IMG/VR virus record: IMGVR_UViG_3300042465_000166
Coordinates: 1-30,343 of that record
DNA from: a virus
Length of the DNA stretch: 30,343 bases
Direction: 5' to 3' (one strand)
Shown here: positions 7,840 through 15,494 of the stretch, piece after piece
Layout: the number at the start of each line of letters is the position of its first letter
Position numbering within the stretch: the stretch's first letter is position 1
Translations under genes and position numbers: made by a program
The notes under the pieces: generated by a model
The model's database searches: none
What the model was told of the DNA's origin: nothing
Seen by the model: only the letters and a program-made list of their open reading frames with translations

Positions 7840-9201
7840 ATGGCATTGACCAAAGTAACCTATTCGATGATAGATTCGGCTCCAGCAAACATCAAAGATT
7901 TTGGTGCGGTTGGAGATGGAGTTACAAATGACACTGCTGCAATTCAAACAGCTTTAAACAGCGGTGCAGCCATTATTTTTGCTCCTGCTGGAACATATCT
8001 GTTTACAACGCTAACCATTCCAGAAAATGTTTCACTTGAAGGTGAAGGGTCTACTCAGACGTTTTTTCAAACGGCAACGTCCAACAACGCCATCACATTT
8101 GATGGAACATACAACACTCAGCTTCACGGCTTTACACTGAACCAAACGGGCGCAGTGCAGGGTAAAGGTCTGTACCTGATTGACCAGTATTTTGTCACAA
8201 TGATTGATGTGACAACCAATGGGTTTGAGTATGGTTTATACGCAGAGAAATCGCTTTACCACTACACCCGAGAGTGTAAATTTGAAGGTGGAACCTACGG
8301 CGCGTATTACGGCGGCACGGGAACTGTTTGGAACGTGGACTGGTTTAACAACGTTTTGACGTTTGAAAACTGCCGATTCAACGGAAACGCAACCATCGGC
8401 GCTTATATTAAGGGATGTGAGGTTATATTTATCAATCCTGATTTTTCTAATCTGCCACTAGCAAACGCAATTGGTTTAAAGGTTGAAGGCGTTAACGCTG
8501 GCTATCCTGCGCATGGTGTGCAAGTCATTCAGCCATACGCTGAAAACACTGACATTGTGTTTTCGTTCAGCTACGCCAGAGTTCAGATTGATGGCGGCTT
8601 TGTGCAAGGCGGCGGCGTATCAACAACGTTTACGTCAATCATCGACGTTGCGGACTACTCCACAGTATTTTGGAATGGTCGGCCAAGAGATTCGGACTAT
8701 TGGGATTTCGGCTACCGTGTAACCAACAACTCGTCGATCAGTTTTGACATTGGATTTACTCAGTCTGTCAGAGCAAGCAATACTGTCGATGGCACAAGTT
8801 CTGTGACTTACACGGCGCAGGAAACAACTCCCGGCGCAACCTTGGCTGCTGTTGCAAGCTACAACACCGCTGGCCGTAAGATCAATTACACAGACACTGT
8901 TGTCGCTGTTCCAACTGCGACCGCGACAAACACTGGTGTTTTGACTAATAGGACTACGTCTGGGATTGGAGACACGTATCTTGTCTCGGCGAACGGATGG
9001 GACAACACGGCTACGCAATTGATCAGCGGTCTTGCTTTTGTCACCTTATATAACGATGGCGTGACAAAGAGGGCTGCGATCAATTCTATTTCAACGCAAA
9101 GTCTCACTTGGTCGTCGATTGCGGCTGATGGAACGATAACTTTTGAGCAATCGTCAACAAACCCAACAAGCATTACTTTTAACGCAATCCAAATGGATTA
9201 A
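7840..9201 (+). CDS. Tailspike with pectate-lyase-like beta-helix
   Basis: Encodes 453 residues behind AAGGA. Residues from about 18 to 75 match the start of the pectate lyase superfamily fold: IKDFGAVGDGVTNDTAAIQ, then APAGTYLF and a VSLEGEGS turn. A right-handed beta-helix of repeated short strands follows to about residue 300, and a beta-rich C-terminal domain after that. Such spikes bind and often cleave surface polysaccharide. No specific catalytic residues can be assigned by eye, so polysaccharide lyase or hydrolase activity is inferred from the fold. The leading segment ALTKVTYSMID is probably the virion anchor. Confidence 0.8.
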   Translation: MALTKVTYSMIDSAPANIKDFGAVGDGVTNDTAAIQTALNSGAAIIFAPAGTYLFTTLTIPENVSLEGEGSTQTFFQTATSNNAITFDGTYNTQLHGFTLNQTGAVQGKGLYLIDQYFVTMIDVTTNGFEYGLYAEKSLYHYTRECKFEGGTYGAYYGGTGTVWNVDWFNNVLTFENCRFNGNATIGAYIKGCEVIFINPDFSNLPLANAIGLKVEGVNAGYPAHGVQVIQPYAENTDIVFSFSYARVQIDGGFVQGGGVSTTFTSIIDVADYSTVFWNGRPRDSDYWDFGYRVTNNSSISFDIGFTQSVRASNTVDGTSSVTYTAQETTPGATLAAVASYNTAGRKINYTDTVVAVPTATATNTGVLTNRTTSGIGDTYLVSANGWDNTATQLISGLAFVTLYNDGVTKRAAINSISTQSLTWSSIAADGTITFEQSSTNPTSITFNAIQMD

Positions 9202-9211
9202 GGAAAACATT

Positions 9212-9460
9212 ATGGCACTGGCAAAAACACTTGAGGTCAACGGCGTTAACGTACCTAACGCTTACGTTAGAGTTTCAAAATATTTTGGGACAAAATCTCA
9301 AATTACTGCAACTGTTGATATTTGCGCCAATTCTGACACAAAGCCAATTCACCAGCAAGAAATTCAAACAGGTATCAAACCTGACGGAAATAATGTACTG
9401 TCGCAGGTGTATACACACCTCAAAACAACGCCTTATTTTGCTGGCGCAACCGATTGTTAA
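9212..9460 (+). CDS. Small hypothetical protein after the tailspike
   Basis: Encodes 82 residues from the ATG at 9212, chosen because AAGGA lies just ahead; an upstream in-frame start at 9143 would sit inside the tailspike gene. The sequence ALAKTLEVNGVNVPNAYVRV looks beta-rich, and no known domain is recognised. AT-rich like the fibre genes, it may belong to the same exchanged module. Confidence 0.55.
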   Translation: MALAKTLEVNGVNVPNAYVRVSKYFGTKSQITATVDICANSDTKPIHQQEIQTGIKPDGNNVLSQVYTHLKTTPYFAGATDC

Positions 9461-9503
9461 ACCAAAGCCCAAGTGGATTCTTGGGTCATACTAGGAGAGC
9501 ATC

Positions 9504-9755
9504 ATGCTTGAAAAAATCGAAGTAGTTGACCGTATCGAAGTGGTCGAATCTGGTGTTGTGCAAGTCCGCACCAAGACTGCCATCAAAGAAGATGACGTTG
9601 AAATCAGCAGCAAGTTTGCCCGTCACGTTGTTGTGCCCGGTGCTGATTACAGCGCCGAAGATGCCCGTGTAAAGGCCATCTGCGCTGTCATGCACACTGC
9701 TGACGTTGTGGTCGCATACAAAGCCGCGCAAACGAATGTTGCACAGCCGGAGTAA
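9504..9755 (+). CDS. Small hypothetical protein, 83 residues
   Basis: Has a strong ribosome site (AGGAG, then eight bases to the ATG). The product is acidic and valine-rich (MLEKIEVVDRIEVVESGVVQ), with strands followed by a C-terminal helix. The pattern VRTKTAIKEDDVEISSKFAR resembles small proteins found near head genes in many podoviruses, but the function is not known. Base composition returns to that of the structural genes here. Confidence 0.6.
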   Translation: MLEKIEVVDRIEVVESGVVQVRTKTAIKEDDVEISSKFARHVVVPGADYSAEDARVKAICAVMHTADVVVAYKAAQTNVAQPE

Positions 9756-9768
9756 TCTGCTGTAAGAT
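9739..9768 (+). promoter_or_regulatory. Possible sigma70 promoter before the scaffold gene
   Basis: TTGCAC at 9739-9744 and TAAGAT at 9763-9768 are separated by 18 bases. The start of transcription would fall near 9775, just ahead of a hairpin at 9781-9797 and the scaffold start at 9817. The match is moderate and seen by eye only. Confidence 0.3.
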
Positions 9769-9780
9769 AACCCAACCGTA

Positions 9781-9797
9781 CCGGTGAGGTTCACCGG
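9781..9797 (+). repeat. Perfect 7-bp inverted repeat in the scaffold leader
   Basis: CCGGTGA, loop GGT, TCACCGG. The stem ends 19 bases before the scaffold ATG and is not followed by a T run, so it is not a classical terminator. It could be a leader hairpin affecting translation or mRNA stability, or an operator. Confidence 0.5.
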
Positions 9798-9816
9798 GAA
9801 CTCACACGAGTTAAAA

Positions 9817-10605
9817 ATGACTGATGAAGTCCAAGCCTTAGCGGAAGTAGACTCCGCGCAAGCACCCGAGGTGACGGCCACCACGGACAATGCACAAAAT
9901 GCGCCGGTAGTAGCTGAGAATCAAGACGGTAGCACCCAAGAGGAAAAGAAGTACTCGCAGGCTGAAATCGACGCGATGATTGGCAAGCGCCTCGCAAGAG
10001 AACAGCGCAAATGGGAACGTGAGCAGCAGGCAAAGCAGGCACCCGTGCCAGCAATGCCAACGGATATTCCGAGTGCTGACCAATTTGACAGCCCACAGGC
10101 ATACGGTGATTTCATCCGTGCCGAAGCTGAAAAGCTGGTCCAACATCGGGAAATCCAGAAACAACGCGCTGAGATTGAAGAAACCTTCGCAGAGCGTGAG
10201 GAGGAGGCCCGGTCTAAATACGATGACTTCGACCAAGTTGCGTATAACCCGAACCTTCGCGTCACCGATGTGATGGCCGAAACCATCAAAGCGTCTGACC
10301 TTGGACCTGATCTGGCATATTGGCTGGGCAGCAACCCCAAGGAAGCTGAACGCATTTCTCGCTTGTCGCCACTGTTGCAAGCGCGTGAGATTGGAAAAGT
10401 CGAAGCTAAAATATCTGCCGAGCCTTTCCAAAAGAAAACCTCGTCTGCGCCTGACCCGATTCGTCCGGTGACTGCACGAGCAACAACCACTGGTGTCACT
10501 GACACTACCGATCCTCGTTCTGTCAAAAGCATGAGTACATCGGACTGGATTGCTGCCGAGCGTCAACGACAACTCGACAAGGCACGGGCACTTCGCAACC
10601 GCTAA
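9817..10605 (+). CDS. Scaffolding protein
   Basis: Guides coat assembly into a prohead and leaves before or during packaging. I chose the ATG at 9817 (262 residues) because the upstream GTG at 9784 falls within a hairpin and would add an atypical leader. The protein is very charged and helical: an acidic N-terminus, then KYSQAEIDAMIGKRLAREQR, a motif frequent in podovirus scaffolds, long Glu/Arg helices, and a basic C-terminal helix (WIAAERQRQLDKARALRNR) like the coat-binding end of P22 gp8. The coat gene follows 15 bases later. The ribosome site is weak. Confidence 0.85.
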   Translation: MTDEVQALAEVDSAQAPEVTATTDNAQNAPVVAENQDGSTQEEKKYSQAEIDAMIGKRLAREQRKWEREQQAKQAPVPAMPTDIPSADQFDSPQAYGDFIRAEAEKLVQHREIQKQRAEIEETFAEREEEARSKYDDFDQVAYNPNLRVTDVMAETIKASDLGPDLAYWLGSNPKEAERISRLSPLLQAREIGKVEAKISAEPFQKKTSSAPDPIRPVTARATTTGVTDTTDPRSVKSMSTSDWIAAERQRQLDKARALRNR

Positions 10606-10620
10606 TTTTAGGAAATCATC

Positions 10621-11820
10621 ATGAGTAACAGTCTCTTAACCATTGACATGATCACCCGCAAATCGCTGGAGATCTTGGAAAACAACCTCGTCATCACCCG
10701 CAACGTGAACCGCCAGTACGACGACAGCTTCGCTGTTGAAGGTGCGAAGATCGGCTCCACACTGCGTATCCGTTTGCCCGATCGCGCTCTGGTCACTGAC
10801 GGTGCTGCCCTGCAAGTTCAGGACGACAACGAACAGTTCACCACTCTGACTGTCTCCAGCCAGAAGCACATCGGTATCAACTTCACATCCGCTGAATTGA
10901 CCATGCAGTTGGACGACTTCGCAGAGCGTGTCTTGAAGCCACGTATCAGCCAGTTGGCCTCCACCGTGGACGCTGACGTTGCCAACGCATACAAACTGAT
11001 CGGTAACACTGTCGGCTCCCCCGGCAATGCCCCCTCGACCGCTTTGGTGCTGTTGCAAGCCCAGCAGAAGCTGAACGAGAACGCCGCCACAATGTCGCCT
11101 CGTTACGCTACTGTGAACCCTGCCGCTAACGCTGCTTTGGTGAACGGTCTGTCTGGTTTCTTCAACCCCACAGACGTCATTTCTCGCCAGTTCAAGAACG
11201 GCATGATGGGTGAGCAAGTGTTGGGCTACGAAGAAGTCAACATGAGCCAGTCGATCAAGGTCCACACTTGCGGTACTCGCGCTGCCACTGGCACCGTGAC
11301 TGCTGCTGCCGTGACTGCTGAAGGTGCAACCACTCTGACTCTGACTGTCGGCTCTGGCGAAACCATCAACCCCGGTGACGTGTTCACAATCGCTGACTGC
11401 TTTGCAGCCAACCCACAGACTCGTGAGTCCACAGGTTCGTTGTTCCAGTTCGTGGCGATCTCGTCCTCCACCACCAGCACCACAGCCACTGTGACTGTCG
11501 CCCCGATCTACTCGGCTGGCAACGCTCTGTGCACCGTGGTGTCCTTGCCTGCCACCAACAAGGCAGTCGTGTTTGTTGGTGCTGCTGGCCTGTCTTACCC
11601 ACAGAACATGGTGTACCACCGCGACGCCATCGCGTTCGCCACTGCTGACCTGTTGCTGCCACAAGGCGTTGACATGGCTAGCCGTGCCGTTCACAACGGT
11701 ATCAGCCTGCGCGTTGTTCGTCAGTACGACATCAACAACGACCGTATGCCTTGCCGTGTTGACGTGCTGTATGGCTACAACACGATTCGTCCACAAATGG
11801 GTTGCCGCATCTGGGGCTAA
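10621..11820 (+). CDS. Major capsid protein, P22 gp5-like
   Basis: Main shell subunit with the HK97-type fold. The 399 residues compare with 430 in P22. The N-terminal part (ITRKSLEILENNLVITRNVN, then YDDSFAVEGAKIGSTLRIR) and the block FTSAELTMQLDDFAERVLKP are characteristic of the P22 coat family. A Thr/Ala/Val-rich middle part may correspond to the inserted I-domain. The C-terminus RVDVLYGYNTIRPQMGCRIW is also typical. AGGA precedes the ATG, and a terminator-like hairpin follows directly at 11828, as expected for the most abundant late transcript. Confidence 0.93.
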   Translation: MSNSLLTIDMITRKSLEILENNLVITRNVNRQYDDSFAVEGAKIGSTLRIRLPDRALVTDGAALQVQDDNEQFTTLTVSSQKHIGINFTSAELTMQLDDFAERVLKPRISQLASTVDADVANAYKLIGNTVGSPGNAPSTALVLLQAQQKLNENAATMSPRYATVNPAANAALVNGLSGFFNPTDVISRQFKNGMMGEQVLGYEEVNMSQSIKVHTCGTRAATGTVTAAAVTAEGATTLTLTVGSGETINPGDVFTIADCFAANPQTRESTGSLFQFVAISSSTTSTTATVTVAPIYSAGNALCTVVSLPATNKAVVFVGAAGLSYPQNMVYHRDAIAFATADLLLPQGVDMASRAVHNGISLRVVRQYDINNDRMPCRVDVLYGYNTIRPQMGCRIWG

Positions 11821-11827
11821 TCCAAGC

Positions 11828-11848
11828 GGGGGCTTCGGCCCCTGTTTT
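11828..11848 (+). terminator. Rho-independent terminator after the coat gene
   Basis: Stem GGGGC/GCCCC closed by a UUCG tetraloop, extended by a G-U pair, then TGTTTT. It lies eight bases after the coat stop codon. The short stem and interrupted T run suggest partial readthrough into the next gene, which has no clear promoter of its own. Confidence 0.7.
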
Positions 11849-11873
11849 CAAATCAATCTGAAAGGAAATTATC

Positions 11874-12272
11874 ATGGCACTCCCTAACGGCGCAGGTGGT
11901 TATCAAGTCGGCGACGGTAACGTCGGTGAAGCTCAACTGTTCGTGCAAGGCGCTCCCACCGCGCTGACCGCTGACGCAACTCTGACTGCTGCCCAACTGG
12001 CAAACGGTCTGTTCACCAGCGACTCTGCTGCTGACATCACTGCCACTTTGCCTACTGTGGCTAATCTGGAAGCTGGTATCTCCAGCGCCACCAAACCCAA
12101 CGCAGCTTTCGAGTTTGCGATTGTGGTGGTTGACGCTTCTTACCAAGTCACTGTTGCCACCGCAACAGGATGGACTTTGGTTGGCAACATGGTTGCCTTG
12201 GAAAGCACATCGGCTCGCTTCCTCGCCCGTAAAACCGGCGAAGGTGCTTGGACGCTGTATCGCGTTGCTTAA
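11874..12272 (+). CDS. Probable capsid decoration / head accessory protein
   Basis: Encodes 132 residues with AAAGGA ahead of the ATG. The start ALPNGAGGYQVGDGNVGEA is a frequent beginning of proteins coded directly after the coat gene in podoviruses. The rest is beta-rich and Ala/Thr-rich (APTALTADATLTAAQLANG, then TATGWTLVGN). The size and place match decoration proteins that stud or stabilise the shell. The role is inferred from position and composition. It sits alone between two terminators. Confidence 0.65.
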   Translation: MALPNGAGGYQVGDGNVGEAQLFVQGAPTALTADATLTAAQLANGLFTSDSAADITATLPTVANLEAGISSATKPNAAFEFAIVVVDASYQVTVATATGWTLVGNMVALESTSARFLARKTGEGAWTLYRVA

Positions 12273-12290
12273 TTTTTAAGCAGCAAATGA

Positions 12291-12313
12291 AACGGGGCTT
12301 CGGCCCCGTTTTC
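12291..12313 (+). terminator. Strong rho-independent terminator
   Basis: A perfect 9-bp stem AAACGGGGC/GCCCCGTTT with a UUCG tetraloop. The A/T end of the stem supplies the T run on either strand, so it may work in both directions. It lies 18 bases after the decoration gene stop and ends the capsid transcript. Confidence 0.85.
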
Positions 12314-12327
12314 ACATGGAGATTTGA

Positions 12328-12576
12328 ATGAACGTCACCCTTGTACACCCCATCCACGGTGCGAAAATTGCCACCAACGAAGTGGAGATGGCTGAAGATG
12401 AAAAAAACGGCTGGACACAGTACAATCCTGCTACACCTGTCGAGGTGGCATCTGAGCCGGTAGTCGAAGCGCCAAAGCGCAAGTACACTCGCAAAGTGAC
12501 CGATCAACCTGTCGAACAGCCCAACGAAGTCCCATCTTTTCTGACTTCGGCAAGCGACGAATCCGAAGGAAACTGA
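12328..12576 (+). CDS. Small hypothetical protein, 82 residues
   Basis: GGAG precedes the ATG at 12328, and the stop is one base before the next ATG. The N-terminus NVTLVHPIHGAKIATNEVEM looks like two strands; the rest is acidic and Pro/Glu/Val-rich with a basic island (PKRKYTRK), so it is probably disordered. No domain is recognised. Position between decoration and tail genes suggests a virion accessory protein. Confidence 0.6.
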   Translation: MNVTLVHPIHGAKIATNEVEMAEDEKNGWTQYNPATPVEVASEPVVEAPKRKYTRKVTDQPVEQPNEVPSFLTSASDESEGN

Positions 12577-12577
12577 A

Positions 12578-13288
12578 ATGGCTTATACCGCTGGCGACCA
12601 GATCAACCGAGCACTCAGGCTGCTTGGTATTCTTGCCGAAGGTGAAACGGCGTCAGCGGCTACCAGTCAGGATGCCTTGACTGCAATGAACCAGATGATC
12701 GACTCGTGGAACACCGAGCGTCTGTCTGTGTTCTGCACCCAAGATCAGATCTTCAACTGGCCCGTGGGTGAGATCAAGCGCACCCTTGGCCCGACTGGTG
12801 ACTTTGTGGGCAACCGCCCCATCCAACTCGATGACGGTACGTACTACCGCGCTCCCAGCGGCGTGTCCTACGGCATCAAGTTCATCAACCAAGACCAGTA
12901 CAACGGCATCGCTGTCAAGACCTCGACTTCGACATTCCCGCAGGTCATTTTTGTCAACAACACGTTCCCCAACGTGGAGATGTACATCTACCCCAAGCCA
13001 ACGCAGTTGCTGGAGTGGCACTTCATCTCGGTGCAAGAGTTGACGCAGCCTGCCACACTGGCGACCGAGTTGTTCTTCCCACCGGGTTACATGCGGGCGT
13101 TTGCCTACAACTTGGCGATGGAGATCGCGCCTGAGTTTGGCGTGGAGCCAAGCCCACAGGTGCAGCGCATCGCCATGACCAGCAAGCGCAACTTGAAGCG
13201 CATCAACAACCCATACGATGTGATGAGTCTGCCCTACGCCATTGTGGCAAACCGTCAGCGGTTCAACATCTACGCTGGTAACTTTTGA
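12578..13288 (+). CDS. Tail accessory / head-completion protein, P22 gp4-like
   Basis: Binds the portal after packaging and is the first ring of the tail machine. The 236 residues are longer than P22 gp4 (166). The N-terminal helical segment INRALRLLGILAEGETASA, then DALTAMNQMIDSWNTERLSV, is the family signature. A beta-rich insert and a C-terminal helical part (YMRAFAYNLAMEIAPEFGV) follow. AAGGA precedes the start. The gene is directly followed, with overlapping codons, by the gp10-like gene, the same order as in P22. Confidence 0.85.
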   Translation: MAYTAGDQINRALRLLGILAEGETASAATSQDALTAMNQMIDSWNTERLSVFCTQDQIFNWPVGEIKRTLGPTGDFVGNRPIQLDDGTYYRAPSGVSYGIKFINQDQYNGIAVKTSTSTFPQVIFVNNTFPNVEMYIYPKPTQLLEWHFISVQELTQPATLATELFFPPGYMRAFAYNLAMEIAPEFGVEPSPQVQRIAMTSKRNLKRINNPYDVMSLPYAIVANRQRFNIYAGNF

Positions 13289-14727
13289 TGAAGACGCCCA
13301 TCCTCGGTTCATCCTACGTGGCCCGCAGCATCAACGCTGCGGACGCCAGAATGATCAATCTTTTTCCAGAAATTGTGCCCGAGGCTGGCAAAGAACCTGC
13401 GTTTCTGAACCGTGCCCCCGGCCTCAACCTGCTCAACACGATTGGCAATGGCCCGATCCGTGGCTTGTGGGCATTCTCGTCGAACGATGGTACAGGCTTC
13501 GTGGTGTCGGGCACCCAGTTGTTCAAGATCGACAACGCCTACGCTGCCACGCTGATCGGCAACGTCAGTGGCACTGGCCCCGTCAGCATGTCGGACAACG
13601 GCACACAGTTGTTCATTGCCTGCAATGGCCCCAGCTTCATCTACAACGCCAACACAAACGCATTTGGTCCAATCACTGACCCAGACTTTCCCGGCGCGGT
13701 GACCGTGGCGTATCTGGACGGCTACTTCGTGTTCAACGAGCCGAACAGCCAGAAGATGTGGGTCACGGCTATTCTGGACGGCACATCAATTGACCCACTG
13801 GAGTTTGCCAGCACCGAAGGATCTCCTGACGGCTTGGTGGCTGTGATTGCCAACTTCCGCGAGGTTTGGGCTTTTGGAACCAACTCGATTGAAGTCTGGT
13901 CTGACACTGCCGCGCTGGACTTTCCTCTTGAGCGCATTCCCGGTGCATTCAACGAGTTGGGCTGCGCTGCCCCTTATTCCATCGCCAAGATGGACAACGG
14001 CTTGTTTTGGCTTGGCCGTGACCGCCGTGGTCAGGGAATCGTCTACCGGGCCAACGGCTACGCAGGTCAACGCATCTCGACCCATGCTGTCGAGTGGCAG
14101 ATCCAGCAGTACTCTGACATCTCAGACGCCATCGCCTACACGTACCAGCAAGACGGTCACAGCTTCTATGTGCTCATCTTTCCCACGGCCAACACCACAT
14201 GGGTGTATGACGTGGCAACGCAGGCGTGGCACGAGAGGGCAGGGTTTGCCAATGGTGCGTTTACCCGTCACCGCAGCAACTGCCAGATGTCGTTCAACAA
14301 CAAAGTTGTTGTGGGTGACTTCCAAAACGGCAACATCTACTCGTTCGACCTTGAGGACTACTCGGACAACGGGCAGATTCAAAAGTGGCTACGCTCGTGG
14401 AGAGCACTGCCCACCGGTCAGAACAACCTCAAGCGCACCGCGCAGCACAGCCTCCAGCTTGACTGCGAGTCGGGCACTGGTTTGAACATCGGTCAAGGCA
14501 GTGACCCACAGGTCATGCTGCGCTGGTCCGACGATGGTGGGCACACATGGTCCAACGAGCACTGGGTCAGCATCGGCAAGATCGGCGAATACTATCGCCG
14601 TGCCATCTGGCGCAGACTGGGCATGACTCTGAAGCTGCGTGATCGCGTCTACGAGGTGTCAGGTACTGACCCCGTGAAAATCGCCATCATGGGCGCTGAA
14701 CTGATCCTGAGTCCGACCAATGCTTAA
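13288..14727 (+). CDS. Packaged-DNA stabilisation protein, P22 gp10-like tail hub
   Basis: Sits below the gp4 ring and forms the hub for the tailspikes and needle. The 479 residues match P22 gp10 (472). The start SYVARSINAADARMINLFPE and blocks such as APGLNLLNTIGNGPIRGLW and REVWAFGTNSIEVWSDT fit a beta-propeller-like fold. I use the ATG at 13288, overlapping the previous TGA, in preference to the TTG at 13285. The sequence appears complete, with no frameshift. Confidence 0.9.
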   Translation: MKTPILGSSYVARSINAADARMINLFPEIVPEAGKEPAFLNRAPGLNLLNTIGNGPIRGLWAFSSNDGTGFVVSGTQLFKIDNAYAATLIGNVSGTGPVSMSDNGTQLFIACNGPSFIYNANTNAFGPITDPDFPGAVTVAYLDGYFVFNEPNSQKMWVTAILDGTSIDPLEFASTEGSPDGLVAVIANFREVWAFGTNSIEVWSDTAALDFPLERIPGAFNELGCAAPYSIAKMDNGLFWLGRDRRGQGIVYRANGYAGQRISTHAVEWQIQQYSDISDAIAYTYQQDGHSFYVLIFPTANTTWVYDVATQAWHERAGFANGAFTRHRSNCQMSFNNKVVVGDFQNGNIYSFDLEDYSDNGQIQKWLRSWRALPTGQNNLKRTAQHSLQLDCESGTGLNIGQGSDPQVMLRWSDDGGHTWSNEHWVSIGKIGEYYRRAIWRRLGMTLKLRDRVYEVSGTDPVKIAIMGAELILSPTNA

Positions 14728-15136
14728 CCCCATCATCACGCCTCCACGGGTGCCGCTGGTTGACCCCAACACGGGCTTGATTAGCAGGGCGTGGTACTTG
14801 TTCTTCCTGTCGCTGAACAACGTAGCGAATGATGTCGTAAACGATCCCGTTGTCGGCCCCAGTGCTGAGTCGCTGATTGCCAGCTATGACGCAGTGCTTC
14901 AGACGCTGACGCAGGAAGTGCAGACACAACCAAGCCCTAGCGATCTGGTGTCGCAAGTGGCTGAGATGCAAAAGCAGATTGAGGCGTTGTCGTTGATACC
15001 TGCCCAAGTAACCGCTATGTTGGCTCAATTGGCCGATGTGAGCGCTATGAACCCATCGGACGGCGACAAGCTGATCTACGATGCAACCCTAGGTAAGTGG
15101 AAGCAAGACTCCCGCAGCTACCTGATGCTTGAATAA
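14720..15136 (+). CDS. Small tail-associated protein, possible needle or plug analogue
   Basis: Encodes 138 residues and overlaps the gp10-like gene by eight bases. The N-terminus PRVPLVDPNTGLISRAWYLF is a widespread podovirus block. It is followed by a helical, Gln/Leu-rich stretch (about residues 55-105) able to form a coiled coil, and a short C-terminal beta part (SDGDKLIYDATLGKWKQ). P22 has the gp26 needle at this locus, so a trimeric needle or plug is possible, but there is no sequence proof. Confidence 0.55.
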   Translation: MLNPIITPPRVPLVDPNTGLISRAWYLFFLSLNNVANDVVNDPVVGPSAESLIASYDAVLQTLTQEVQTQPSPSDLVSQVAEMQKQIEALSLIPAQVTAMLAQLADVSAMNPSDGDKLIYDATLGKWKQDSRSYLMLE

Positions 15137-15148
15137 GGAGAAACCCTA

Positions 15149-15484
15149 ATGACCGTCATCGTCAAGAATCTGGTGCCATCGAAAGATGTGGCAAACACCC
15201 AGACAACCCAGTACACCGCCAACGGTGTGACCACGATCATCGACAAGTTCACTGCGACAAATTACAGCGCCAGTGCTGCCACGATCTCGGTCAACTTGGT
15301 GGGCAACGCAGGCTCTGCTGGCAACATCAACCTGATCACCAAGACCAAGGCGCTTCAGCCGTCCGAGGTTTACACGTTCCCCGAGTTGGTCGGACAAGTT
15401 TTGAACCCCGGCGACTTCATCAGTACAATCGCTGGAACCGCCAGCGCCATCAACATGCGCGTCAGCGGACGCGAAGTGACATAA
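15149..15484 (+). CDS. Small virion-type protein, 111 residues
   Basis: A strong AAGGAG lies nine bases before the ATG. The product is beta-rich with many Thr, Ser, Asn and Val (IIDKFTATNYSASAATISVN), without charged clusters. This is a jelly-roll-like composition seen in small virion proteins placed before ejection-protein genes. No function is recognised. The next gene starts ten bases downstream. Confidence 0.6.
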   Translation: MTVIVKNLVPSKDVANTQTTQYTANGVTTIIDKFTATNYSASAATISVNLVGNAGSAGNINLITKTKALQPSEVYTFPELVGQVLNPGDFISTIAGTASAINMRVSGREVT

Positions 15485-15494
15485 GGAGACCGCA

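Noticed and set aside
6703-9201. Possible diversity-generating retroelement acting on the tail fibres
   Set aside because: No reverse transcriptase, template repeat or variable repeat was seen in the window.
10636-11796. Long open frame on the minus strand opposite the coat gene (386 codons)
   Set aside because: It lies fully antisense to a clear coat protein gene, has a Val/His/Ser-rich composition typical of reversed GC-biased coding sequence, and no ribosome site or known domain.
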